A DNA stretch of 20,423 nucleotides. Origin: a virus. The stretch lies in the IMG/VR virus record IMGVR_UViG_3300009167_000038, positions 1-20,423 of that record. The stretch is one strand, 5' to 3'. The translations under genes were made by a program, and so were the position numbers. This document shows positions 7,358-14,982 of the stretch, one piece after another. Within the stretch, counting starts at the first letter, position 1; each line of letters starts with the position of its first letter. Below the pieces are notes generated by a model, which was given only the letters and a program-made list of their open reading frames with translations, was not told the DNA's origin and did no database searches.

Positions 7358-8071
7358 TGTACCTTTATCTCCTTCATTATTAGAATTTAAATCGTCGGAT
7401 TGAGCCATTTCTTCTTCATCTAGGACACCCTCGTCAACTAGAGCGCCTACAATTGCGTATACAGCAGTCTTTTGCTTATCACTAAGAGTATCGAAAACAT
7501 CCTGAATAGTCTCATCATCTTCTGCGGGGGCATCAGCATGAGCAACTTCATTAATAGCTGGTTTAGCTACTTGATTAACTGGTTTAGATGGTTCTTCTTC
7601 TTTCTTTTCAATCTCTAAACCTGTATATATAATTGCTTCTTCATCATCGGGACTAACGCTACCATCAGAATGTTCAAAAGCAAAATTATCAATTACCGCA
7701 CCAGGATTTGCCCCAGCCATAACAAGAGAAACTTCACGGATTACACCATGAACAACGTTCTTAGCTTTCTCAATCAGTTGATTCGCGTAGATCGATAAAG
7801 ATGATACATCGCCATGTTCTACAAGAATTCGTGCATTCTTTCCTGATTCGCTAGCATTAAAAGTACAATAAGCATATACTCCATCAGCACGATTTTCAAG
7901 TAGAGCATGTCCTAGAACGTTAGATGGTTCATTATGCTGATGCTGCCAAACTAGTGGAACAACTTGGCCATCATTGCCCTTAAATGCATCTGGAAGAATC
8001 ACCCGTCCATCTGTGCATTTAAGTCCACTTTTAGTAGCATAGCCACCAAAATCGTATTTTGACTTAGCCAT
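6311..8071 (-). CDS. Fused prohead protease and HK97-type major capsid protein
   Basis: This 586-residue protein joins two head functions. Residues about 1-135 are an S78-type prohead protease: His44/His46 in VWQHQHNEPSNVLGHA, Ser93 in SSLSIYAN, and Glu113 in REVSLVMAGANPGA fit the expected catalytic positions. Residues about 136-238 are an acidic linker rich in Glu, Asp and Pro, with a helical part around 187-222, suited to a scaffold (delta-like) role. From residue 239 onward the sequence is an HK97-fold major capsid protein, with YLFPDA (291-296), HTPFSRIKS (322-330), KRTTTPTTIYKKQKLDR (360-376), EMRMMLDEEIARAVLVGDGR (394-413) and a closing DDFDIDYNQYKYLIETR segment. GAAGGAG precedes the ATG. 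A second start at codon 239 is likely (separate entry). GC content rises visibly in the capsid part. Confidence 0.95.
   Translation of the reverse strand: MAKSKYDFGGYATKSGLKCTDGRVILPDAFKGNDGQVVPLVWQHQHNEPSNVLGHALLENRADGVYAYCTFNASESGKNARILVEHGDVSSLSIYANQLIEKAKNVVHGVIREVSLVMAGANPGAVIDNFAFEHSDGSVSPDDEEAIIYTGLEIEKKEEEPSKPVNQVAKPAINEVAHADAPAEDDETIQDVFDTLSDKQKTAVYAIVGALVDEGVLDEEEMAQSDDLNSNNEGDKGTMKANAFDGSAVNNRVYLSHDQFEQIAKDAARFGSLKQAVIEHAGTYGIDNIDYLFPDARLVEQQPAFLARETTWVAPVMSGTRHTPFSRIKSVYADITVDTARAMGYVTGALKKDEVFGLLKRTTTPTTIYKKQKLDRNDILDITDLDIVAWLKAEMRMMLDEEIARAVLVGDGRSGVSEDKIDETCVRPIWTDSDLYAHHVQLPSTDNLAEEVIDKITAARVNYKGSGSPTLFTSPSFLSSMLLIKDSLGYRIYKTEADLAAVLRVKNIIEVPVMEGLHRTDTLEYDLLGIIANLYDYTIGADKGGAVSMFDDFDIDYNQYKYLIETRISGALTMPKSALVIERAQA
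7358..7375 (-). promoter_or_regulatory. Internal ribosome binding site for the capsid protein
   Basis: On the minus strand the bases before the ATG at 7357 read GAAGGAGATAAAGGTACA. AAGGAG ends 11 bases before the ATG, slightly long, and a second purine block, AAAGGT, ends 3 bases before it. The element lies in the acidic linker coding region, where the encoded residues (EGDKGT) are not expected to be constrained by catalysis. Confidence 0.55.
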
Positions 8072-8074
8072 TAT

Positions 8075-9352
8075 TTAAACTCCTTCATTTTTTTTAATCA
8101 TATCCATAATTGAGGTAGGTGGTTCACTCACTGATTCAGATGAAACAGACTGGGATTGCGGTTGAGTTTGATTAAGATTCTTATTAGTTAACTTATCAGC
8201 ACTTTCATCATTACTAGGTTTACGTCCAACAATCTGACGCAGTTCGTTAGAGCTTAGAATAGCATTTCTACTAAACTTATCCGCTACATCAGCTATTTGG
8301 CTAACTGGAACAAGCTTAAACGGATCTCTAAGTGCCTCAATAGACTGTCCTTGAGTTCTACCAGTCTTGGTTATAAAAACTCGTTTCATAGCATCTACAA
8401 CCGCAGCAAGAATTGGTTCAATTGAACGATTATAATAATTTATCATCTCTTTTTCATCTGCAGTGCCATTAAAAACAGACTCTGTTAGACCTAACTGGCT
8501 ATATAGCATTCTCGTTAAGTATTCAATCTGTCCCATCAGGTTATTTTCTGCAGGTCTGTTCAATTGAGTAACCTTCTCGGTTCCATCAGTGTAAGCGATT
8601 CCATACTTCGAATCTTGCAACTGACTTTCAATATCTTTCCTTCTAGTCTCAGCTTGTTGCCTTCGAGCTTCTGTTTTGACGACGTATGGTAGTTGGATAA
8701 TTAAATCCAACTTTCCAGATCCCGACTGCTGATCTATTACATCTAAAAGATTTAATTTCATTATAAGACGTTGTAAAGTAGAATTTGGTTCATTCATTAC
8801 TGCAAAAAGTGGATTTTCAACAATAGCAACCATTGTCTTAGGAAGGGTAATATCTTGCTTGTATCCGGTCTCTTCATTATAAACATTAACTCGAACATGT
8901 TTTGGATACCAGCTAACAATTTTTCCTGTTCGCATTGTTACAATATCATACGAACCAGTAATCGCGGGATTCATTGTTGTATCCACTGGTACTACTGCTA
9001 CAACACCTTCATCACACATAGACATTACAATATCTTGTATAAAAGCACGACCTGTTTGGTCTATATTCGCTTCTAGTGTAAGGCAATTATTAAGACCAGA
9101 TTTAATCGTTTCGATATATCTTCCATCTTCGTCAAGACGAACATGTTGAATCGGAATTGAAGCTACATCTATACCAATTCTAGTATAAATAGAAGAAATA
9201 AATGAAGTATCCACTCCGGGACGTAAACGATATAAATCTGGTCTCAGGCTATATGATGGTCCAAGACTTGTGCGATATTCTCGGTTAGACTCTCCATATC
9301 TAATGGCATTCCATGCATGTCTTAAACGATTACCAAATGAAATATTGGGCAC
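8075..9352 (-). CDS. Portal protein
   Basis: This 425-residue protein forms the dodecameric ring at one capsid vertex through which DNA is packaged and ejected. It shows the HK97-type portal pattern: an N-terminal region with SLRPDLYRLRPGVDTSFISSIYTRIGIDVASIP (about residues 35-67), a central domain with beta segments around WYPKHVRVNVYNEETG, long helices around KTEARRQQAETRRKDIESQL (226-245), and an NLMGQIEYLTRMLYSQLGLTES segment followed by NYYNRSIEPILAAVVDAMKR. The last 60 residues are rich in Gln, Ser and Asn and look unstructured. The start is GTG, supported by AAGGAGG 9 bases upstream. It directly precedes the protease-capsid fusion, as in most HK97-like phages. Length is typical of the family. 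Confidence 0.94.
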   Translation of the reverse strand: MPNISFGNRLRHAWNAIRYGESNREYRTSLGPSYSLRPDLYRLRPGVDTSFISSIYTRIGIDVASIPIQHVRLDEDGRYIETIKSGLNNCLTLEANIDQTGRAFIQDIVMSMCDEGVVAVVPVDTTMNPAITGSYDIVTMRTGKIVSWYPKHVRVNVYNEETGYKQDITLPKTMVAIVENPLFAVMNEPNSTLQRLIMKLNLLDVIDQQSGSGKLDLIIQLPYVVKTEARRQQAETRRKDIESQLQDSKYGIAYTDGTEKVTQLNRPAENNLMGQIEYLTRMLYSQLGLTESVFNGTADEKEMINYYNRSIEPILAAVVDAMKRVFITKTGRTQGQSIEALRDPFKLVPVSQIADVADKFSRNAILSSNELRQIVGRKPSNDESADKLTNKNLNQTQPQSQSVSSESVSEPPTSIMDMIKKNEGV

Positions 9353-9415
9353 TAAACACCACCTCCTTACTTAGAATAGTTTTAACAAACATACATAGTT
9401 TGCCAGATTCTTCCT

Positions 9416-9991
9416 TTAGAAGGCCGAACCAAGAGCAACGCGACGCCAATTTTTGTCAGCAGTAGTATTATCAGCTACGCAATAATACACATATGTCGCA
9501 TCAAACATTGGCTGACCATGAACACCAATGGTTCCATCGACGCCACCAGCTAATGCTGCGGCACTAAATAGATTTCCAGCATTGGTAAATGTTTCAGCAA
9601 CAGCAATAGCATTTCCTACTACTCCTGCCACAATAGCTGTAAGAGGATAAACATCACCTGCTAATGTTCCACAAAGAACCTGGGTATGAGCAACATTATA
9701 ACCATCCGTTCCATTAATAGCCGCTTTGACAGCGGTTTGGAATGTTGCTTTATCGGTACCAATATTAACTTCACCATCTTCGTTTGCCGTAGCATTAGCA
9801 ACGCAAGTAAATACTTTATTACCGATAGTAAAAGTATCTCCTGCTGTACCAATTGCACCAATTGTCAAGTTTACTGCAGCATTTACAGCGTTAACTGGCG
9901 TTGTAAAATATCCTAGTTTTTTTTGCTGTTCATGAAAACGAATTTGTTCAGCCGAAAGTAAAGCCAGATCAGCACTTGTTAGGTCAGTCAT
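9416..9991 (-). CDS. Virion structural protein of unknown role
   Basis: This 191-residue protein starts with a short helical segment (DLALLSAEQIRFHEQQKK, residues 8-25). A beta-rich module follows: GTAGDTFTIGNKVFTCVAN (48-66), TFQTAVKAAING (83-94), then a Val/Ala-rich part. Similar GDT-type modules recur in phage tail and fibre proteins. The C-terminal end GQPMFDATYVYYCVADN...WRRVALGSAF (159-191) resembles the common phage tail ending with AYDSNYLYVC and WKRVAL motifs, found on virion surface proteins. It is the last gene before the portal, with a 63-base gap. A tail, fibre or capsid decoration role is possible; the sequence does not decide between them. AGGAG lies 8 bases before the ATG. Confidence 0.5.
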   Translation of the reverse strand: MTDLTSADLALLSAEQIRFHEQQKKLGYFTTPVNAVNAAVNLTIGAIGTAGDTFTIGNKVFTCVANATANEDGEVNIGTDKATFQTAVKAAINGTDGYNVAHTQVLCGTLAGDVYPLTAIVAGVVGNAIAVAETFTNAGNLFSAAALAGGVDGTIGVHGQPMFDATYVYYCVADNTTADKNWRRVALGSAF

Positions 9992-10030
9992 TTCAAATTC
10001 TCCTATGTTTTTAATTTTAATTTTGTCTTA

Positions 10031-10405
10031 CTACTTTTGGGTTTTAGCTTTTACTACTTTTGGTGCTTCAGTTTCTACTACTTTTGGTGCTTCAGTTTCT
10101 ACTACTTTTGGTGCTTCAGTTTCTACTATTTCAACCTTTAATGGTTTTACTTCTTTGGGCTTTGTGAAGGCGGTAATAAAGTCCATTACAAGAGCACCCG
10201 GATCGGATAGCTTTTCCAATTCTTTATAGGAATATACTTTTTTAAATTGAACCGCATGGACGGTTTTATCATTTCTTTTCCAATCCACTGTAAATGTCTC
10301 TTCTTTATTGTTTTTTACAATATCGACATTTCCTCCTAATGAATTTTCAATACGTTCAGCTATTGTATTAATAGCTCTATCCGTATAATCTACAATAGAA
10401 GTCAT
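10031..10405 (-). CDS. Small unknown protein with a repeated Pro/Glu/Val C-terminal tail
   Basis: This 124-residue protein has an N-terminal folded part of about 90 residues, mixed alpha/beta and charged, with a DYTDRAINTIAERIENSLGG helix and a FTVDWKRNDKTVHAVQFKKVYSY strand region. After KPKEVKPLKVEIV, three exact copies of an 8-residue unit (VETEAPKV in one register) form an extended acidic/proline tail that ends in a basic AKTQK. I do not recognise the family. It sits between the likely fibre-tail adaptor and the small virion protein before the portal. A tail of this kind could act as a flexible linker or stalk. The start is supported by AGGAG about 8 bases upstream. Confidence 0.55.
   Translation of the reverse strand: MTSIVDYTDRAINTIAERIENSLGGNVDIVKNNKEETFTVDWKRNDKTVHAVQFKKVYSYKELEKLSDPGALVMDFITAFTKPKEVKPLKVEIVETEAPKVVETEAPKVVETEAPKVVKAKTQK
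10053..10124 (-). repeat. Three perfect 24-bp tandem repeats
   Basis: Three identical 24-base units lie head to tail at 10053-10076, 10077-10100 and 10101-10124; similarity continues for a few bases on each side. They are in frame and encode an 8-residue unit (VETEAPKV). Perfect identity at third codon positions points to recent expansion by slippage or recombination. Confidence 0.9.
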
Positions 10406-10423
10406 TTTAAATTCTCCTGTATA

Positions 10424-10777
10424 TTATAATTCCCTTACAGGAATGATAATTGTTTTATCTAACGTTCTTGCATCGTCAGTAGTAATTCGACAAGTTATTG
10501 GATAATCTTTATTTGCCAAACCTCCTTCTAACCAAATAGTGCAAACAGTGTTTACAGAATATTCAACACCAGCAATAGTTAATGCATTTTGATTAGAGAT
10601 TTTTTTAGTTAATTCTGATCCAATTGGAAAAAGCCATTCAACAGTAGAAATTGTTGAACCTTGAAGTTCTCCATGATCATGCTTCGATCCATCATTAAGA
10701 CCAGTTTCAATATCACACCATACAACAAAATATGGTTCAACATTATTTGGATCTTTACTTGGTAAGGTACTTGCCAT
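10424..10777 (-). CDS. Likely phage fibre-tail adaptor (Gp77-like)
   Basis: This 117-residue protein begins MASTLPSKDPNNVEPYFVVW, has a central STVEWLFPIGSELTKK-type segment, and ends with TIWLEGGLANKDYPITCRITTDDARTLDKTIIIPVREL-type sequence (about residues 80-117). The ending, with xVWLxGGxxGxxYxVTCRITTxxGRxxDRxxxVxVRE, is the recognisable pattern of the Gp77-like fibre-tail adaptor family: small beta-sandwich proteins linking fibres to the virion. It immediately follows the 1237-residue fibre-like gene (8-base gap), which fits an adaptor for that protein. AAGGAGG lies only 3 bases before the ATG, closer than usual. The family name is from memory of the motif; direct evidence is limited to sequence pattern and position. 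Confidence 0.6.
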   Translation of the reverse strand: MASTLPSKDPNNVEPYFVVWCDIETGLNDGSKHDHGELQGSTISTVEWLFPIGSELTKKISNQNALTIAGVEYSVNTVCTIWLEGGLANKDYPITCRITTDDARTLDKTIIIPVREL

Positions 10778-10785
10778 GGTCCTCC

Positions 10786-13700
10786 TTACTTTCCTCTTTT
10801 ATCTCTCCACAAAATGTGACCACGCTTATCACGGAATAATACTTCGGCTCGTTTGTCTCGGAATAATACCCCGATAGAGTGGTTTCCATCATTGTAGACA
10901 TATAAAGATGGAGGTTCAGCTATAATAGATTTAGATTGATTAAGATTAATAATATTAAACCCATATAAAAGAGTTATAAGAGTAAAGATATCTATTCTTC
11001 CTAATTCAATCTCTTCAAAGATTATTGAACTATCAATTAATGATAATCCATTATCATACTGCAAATTAACACTTTCTAATAAGTATCGACTATCAAGAAT
11101 TGCAAAATCATCTAATCTTGATAATGTTAATAGTTCGTTTAACATCAATTGCGAAGAACTATTAAATATACTAAATTTGCTAACGGTGGTATTCTCGTTA
11201 ATAACAATTTGTGTAGCAATACTTAACCCATTTGATCGAGCAAATATCAAACTTTTAGAAACCTGGCATTGCACACTAGAACTTATTCCGTTAGATCGAC
11301 CAAATATTAAACTATTATATATCTTACTCTCTTCATTGATTAAGATTAAGTTCGATCGAGCAAGAGATATATCTTCAGCGACATGACTTATACCTTCTTG
11401 GAAAATCGATATAGCAGCAATACGACCTAAAGTTAAAATCTCAGTATATTGTCCAATTGTTTCATCAATTATAATTATATACATGAACTTGCTTAAAGAC
11501 ACAAGATCATTAACCTGGCACTGCGTTTCTTCACTTATAACTGCTAATCGATTTAAGAGAGTAATATCATTAAGTAGACATTGAGTCGCTTCACTTATAT
11601 CACTTAATCGAGTAAGTGTTACATCTTCACTTACATGGCTTATACCTTCTTCTAATGCTTCTATAACAATAGAATGACTAAATATAACAGCTTCATTAAT
11701 TTGGGATTCTTCAACTTCACTTATACTAGCTAATCGACTAAGTGTTACGTCTTCACTTACCTGACTTATACCTTCTTCCAATGCCTCTATAGCAATAGAA
11801 TATATCAATAAAGCACTTTCATCGATAAGAGCTTGTAATATTCCGCTTATTCCAGCTAATCGATTTAGAATTAAATCATCATTAACTTGGCATTGGCTTA
11901 TTTCATCTATTCCAGCCAAGCGACTAAGGCTTACATCCTCACTTACATGACTTATACCTTCTTCTAAAGCTTCTATAGCCATAGAACGAGCTAATATAAC
12001 TGTTTCATTAATAAAGCCTTGTGCTTCTTCTAGTACAGATATACCAATAAAATCTTCTAAAGTGGTGGCATCATTTTCAACAGTCTGACTAACTGGAACA
12101 ATAGTATTAATACGTCCTAAACTAACTGTATCACTTTCATTAGTTTGGTCAAGTTCACCAATAGTATTAATACGTCCTAAACTAACTAAATCGCTTTCGT
12201 TGGTTTGGGTCGCAGTATCAATAACCTGGTTAATAATCAAACTGACAGCATCTTGTTCATTTGTATCAGATACAGCATCTTCTCCAGCCATACGATTTAA
12301 CGAAACCGCATCCTGCAAGTCTAGCTGATCAGAATTTAACACAGTAAGAACAAGATCCAATATAACAGCTTCTTCGACAACTCCTGGTAAATGCTTAGTA
12401 ATCGATAAGTAAATTTCCAGATTTACTGACTCATTAGTAGCCGTGCCACCAATAGCTTCTGCTACCGTGAGACCTGCAAAACGATCAAGTGTTGTTGCAT
12501 CACTTTCACTAGTTTGATCTAACTCAGATATAGCGATATGATTATCAAGAGCAACTGCATCACTCTCACTAGTTTGATCTAATTCTGAAATAGCAATATG
12601 ATTATCAAGAGCAACTGCATCATTCTCACTAGTTTGATCTAACTCAGATATACCGATATGATTATCAAGAGCAACTGCATCACTTTTAATAATTTGATCT
12701 AGTTCTGAGATACCGATATAATTATCAAGAGCAACTGCATCACTCTCAGTAGTTTGATCTGACTCAGATATAGCGATATGATTATCAAGAGTAACTGCAT
12801 CATTCTCACTAGTCTGTCCACTTGCTAAGACTCCTAAATGGTTATCTAAGATAACCGATTCTTCAACTGGACCACCCTCTGCTGCTGTATAAACTCCATA
12901 ATGTATCTGATCTGTTACCCAGTTATCGAGACTACCTGTAGTACCAATCTTAGGTGTAGCTACATCAAGCCATATTTGATCTGTAATCCAGAAACTTAGC
13001 CTATCAGGAGATAGGATTTCTAATTCATCAAGAGTATTTAATTGGAGAGATTTTCCAAGACTAGCAAAATCTTGAATATTTGTTTGGTCAGAAGAACTTA
13101 TTTGGAGAGATTTTGCTAGCGTGATGCTTTCTTCAATAGGAGCCGCACCTACAGCATTTCTTAAATGACTTAACAAACTCCCCCACGAAATTGATGGTCC
13201 ATCCTCAACCCAAAACCTACCATGGCTAGTCAGATGCCTATCATTTCCACTGTAGTCCCTAAGGGCATTTTGCAAATCCGACATCATTGGATACCAGGCC
13301 CATAGGTCAGCAAACCTAGATGGTCTATACTGATACATTTCCTGCTTTATTTCGTTCTCAGTTAGCTGGACACCATCCCATATTTTCCAGTTTGCAAGAT
13401 TTCCACGAAATGCAACGCCAGGATATGCTGCTTCGGTATTATCCTGACTAAAAAAGACGATACCCGATTCACCAGTATAGGTTTCTGCGGTTCTATTTAT
13501 TTCGAGATTGCCATTCAGATAGACTCTATTATCGTTCGCGCCATTAGATACCCAGGCAACATGATACCATGTGGAGGTTGATAAGTAAGTAGTTCCTCCC
13601 TGCCAGATGGAGTTTCCACCAATTGCAAGACGCCATAATCCATCCTCGTAAATAAGTTGAACACAGGTATTGTCACCTCCATCCATTGCGAATAAGGTAG

Positions 13701-14499
13701 GATACTCATTTGGATCACGAATATAGAACCAACCAGCGACAGTAAAATCTAGTTGAGCAGGATTACTCGCATGCTCAAGCCACTCATGAACTAATCCACC
13801 ACCACTTATTGAACCACCAGTTGGTGGTATTTGCCAGGGTACGGTGTATATCTTGCTACCCCACGATACTGGTGGATTATCATAGTCAGCAACCACACCG
13901 ACTTCACTTAGATCTGCACGCTGGTAATAATCTATAAGCCGTTCTGCACTACCTGGAAAGAACGGCCACCAACCTAAGAGGTTGGCACGCCTTACGGGTC
14001 TTGCAACATACATTTCTTGCTGTATTTCTGCCTGTGTTAGATTGGTTGTCCACGCCTTCCCAAAAGCTTGAGCACCGCTGAAGCCATTTGTTACATTATA
14101 CTCATTCCCGAAAGCAAAACCTGCTGGAGTACCTGATCTACCTGAAACATTTGTCGAGCAGGTTATATCCAATACACCATTGACATACAACTTAGCATCG
14201 GTGTCTGAGTTCCTCACTATTGCGACGTGATACCATGTGTTTATGTTATAAGGAGTCGAGGAATAATTATCCGCTCCTTCTGATGCCCACAAATCAAATA
14301 CGCTATCACCCCCTACCTCGTAAAGTTGAATAGCATCATAACCTTCTGAGTCGTTAACGCCAAGAATAGTTCTCCAACCCGTACCCCACTCGGAAACACG
14401 AACCCAACACATCAATGTATAAAGACCCGCTGCATCTAGCAGAGGTGCGCTGCTTCGTTGCAGTTTTTGATTAGTCGCAGCGGAGAAAAGAACGCCCAT
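10786..14499 (-). CDS. Large fibre-like protein: two LamG domains, long ~20-residue repeat stalk
   Basis: This 1237-residue protein starts with two LamG/concanavalin A-like domains, residues about 1-177 and 225-415. Each has the diagnostic pair TWYHVA...(residues 89-93 in the first, near 310 in the second) and YVNG/YLNG (105-108 and near 326). Each also ends in a matching helix with QEMY and R...W/WPF-type sequence, so they are probably a duplication. From about residue 450 to 1190 come some 20-21-residue repeats with hydrophobic L and I positions and acidic starts, followed by three nine-residue units (xLxRDKRxx) at the C-terminus. The architecture suggests glycan-binding heads on a long beta-rich stalk. 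No enzymatic motif is seen. GGAGCG precedes the ATG, within the end of the upstream gene. It is probably a receptor-binding or head/tail fibre; which end attaches to the particle is not shown. Confidence 0.75.
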   Translation of the reverse strand: MGVLFSAATNQKLQRSSAPLLDAAGLYTLMCWVRVSEWGTGWRTILGVNDSEGYDAIQLYEVGGDSVFDLWASEGADNYSSTPYNINTWYHVAIVRNSDTDAKLYVNGVLDITCSTNVSGRSGTPAGFAFGNEYNVTNGFSGAQAFGKAWTTNLTQAEIQQEMYVARPVRRANLLGWWPFFPGSAERLIDYYQRADLSEVGVVADYDNPPVSWGSKIYTVPWQIPPTGGSISGGGLVHEWLEHASNPAQLDFTVAGWFYIRDPNEYPTLFAMDGGDNTCVQLIYEDGLWRLAIGGNSIWQGGTTYLSTSTWYHVAWVSNGANDNRVYLNGNLEINRTAETYTGESGIVFFSQDNTEAAYPGVAFRGNLANWKIWDGVQLTENEIKQEMYQYRPSRFADLWAWYPMMSDLQNALRDYSGNDRHLTSHGRFWVEDGPSISWGSLLSHLRNAVGAAPIEESITLAKSLQISSSDQTNIQDFASLGKSLQLNTLDELEILSPDRLSFWITDQIWLDVATPKIGTTGSLDNWVTDQIHYGVYTAAEGGPVEESVILDNHLGVLASGQTSENDAVTLDNHIAISESDQTTESDAVALDNYIGISELDQIIKSDAVALDNHIGISELDQTSENDAVALDNHIAISELDQTSESDAVALDNHIAISELDQTSESDATTLDRFAGLTVAEAIGGTATNESVNLEIYLSITKHLPGVVEEAVILDLVLTVLNSDQLDLQDAVSLNRMAGEDAVSDTNEQDAVSLIINQVIDTATQTNESDLVSLGRINTIGELDQTNESDTVSLGRINTIVPVSQTVENDATTLEDFIGISVLEEAQGFINETVILARSMAIEALEEGISHVSEDVSLSRLAGIDEISQCQVNDDLILNRLAGISGILQALIDESALLIYSIAIEALEEGISQVSEDVTLSRLASISEVEESQINEAVIFSHSIVIEALEEGISHVSEDVTLTRLSDISEATQCLLNDITLLNRLAVISEETQCQVNDLVSLSKFMYIIIIDETIGQYTEILTLGRIAAISIFQEGISHVAEDISLARSNLILINEESKIYNSLIFGRSNGISSSVQCQVSKSLIFARSNGLSIATQIVINENTTVSKFSIFNSSSQLMLNELLTLSRLDDFAILDSRYLLESVNLQYDNGLSLIDSSIIFEEIELGRIDIFTLITLLYGFNIINLNQSKSIIAEPPSLYVYNDGNHSIGVLFRDKRAEVLFRDKRGHILWRDKRGK
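10789..10869 (-). repeat. Three 27-bp C-terminal units encoding RDKR motifs
   Basis: The last 27 codons before the stop consist of three nine-residue units: VLFRDKRAE, VLFRDKRGH and ILWRDKRGK. The bases are clearly related between units but not identical. The result is a compact, strongly basic terminus with alternating hydrophobic residues, unlike the acidic repeat stalk before it. Confidence 0.85.
11380..11995 (-). repeat. Dispersed second-type repeats in the fibre stalk
   Basis: A unit encoding roughly EALEEGISxVSEDVxLxRL recurs, with DNA copies of the bases CTTATACC (plus strand) at 11387, 11639, 11765 and 11951. Spacings are 252, 126 and 186 bases, i.e. 84, 42 and 62 residues, consistent with a basic 21-residue (once slightly shorter) period and two- to four-unit higher-order repeats. 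Copies share most bases, so they appear fairly recent. Confidence 0.75.
12481..12840 (-). repeat. Six near-identical 60-bp tandem repeats in the fibre stalk
   Basis: Six consecutive units of exactly 60 bases encode a 20-residue repeat close to SDAVALDNHIAISELDQTSE (residues about 554-673 of the protein). Units differ at a few bases only, and the outer copies are the most diverged. There is no insertion or deletion between units. This is the most homogeneous part of a much longer, more diverged repeat series. Confidence 0.9.
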
Positions 14500-14502
14500 C
14501 TA

Positions 14503-14982
14503 TTACGCTCCGTCTCTAATCTCTACTTCCAGAACATACATGTCACCTGTTGCTGTATCGTCAGCAGCATCTCGGTCGAGACTAAAACGAACATAATCAC
14601 CAGCTGCTCCATTGTCAAAGTTTGTCAAAGTTACATCGATGACATCCATGTAACCTGCTGTTCCAGGTACAGTAGTATTATCAGTAGCATTAGCAGTATC
14701 AAAGCTGTTACCAGCATCCAAATCAACTGCGTCACCATCTGTAATTGCTTCAACCAATACATTTACATCGACATCACCAGAGGTTGCACTTGCCATCATA
14801 TAGTAAATATAGGCATGCACTGTACCACTCAAACCCTGTGGTAGGACCGCTGTCCAGTAACAAGTTTCTTTGGTGGCGGCATCAAATGCTAGAACCGGAC
14901 GCCTGTTGATCAAAGTAAGTTGGGGAAAGTTTGAAGCAGGAAATTCTGCTGAGTAAGGATTTAGAATAAGTCTAGTAGCCAT
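14503..14982 (-). CDS. Small beta-rich virion protein (conserved phage hypothetical)
   Basis: This 159-residue protein begins MATRLILNPYSAEFPASNFP, has VNRRPVLAFDAAT-type sequence near residues 26-38 and AYIYYMMASATSGDVDVNV (57-75), and ends with GDYVRFSLDRDAADDTATGDMYVLEVEIRD-type sequence. I recognise this pattern as a phage protein of about 155-170 residues encoded next to fibre genes; the alternating beta pattern suggests a jelly-roll fold. Its function is not established to my knowledge; a fibre knob or capsid decoration role would fit. Its ATG shares one base with the stop of the upstream gene (TAATG) and its stop is 4 bases before the LamG gene, so the three genes are probably translated together. 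Confidence 0.6.
   Translation of the reverse strand: MATRLILNPYSAEFPASNFPQLTLINRRPVLAFDAATKETCYWTAVLPQGLSGTVHAYIYYMMASATSGDVDVNVLVEAITDGDAVDLDAGNSFDTANATDNTTVPGTAGYMDVIDVTLTNFDNGAAGDYVRFSLDRDAADDTATGDMYVLEVEIRDGA

Noticed and set aside
9353-9415. Imperfect palindrome in the gap before the portal gene
   Set aside because: The AAAC...GTTT pairing is short and interrupted; the gap is adequately explained by a strong AAGGAGG site for the GTG start.
12481-12840. 60-bp repeats as a possible CRISPR array
   Set aside because: There is no repeat-spacer alternation: the whole 60-base unit is repeated, is in frame, and encodes a 20-residue protein repeat.
14458-14844. Cys/Ile-rich plus-strand open frame
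   Set aside because: It overlaps two supported minus-strand genes, has unnatural composition and no ribosome binding site.
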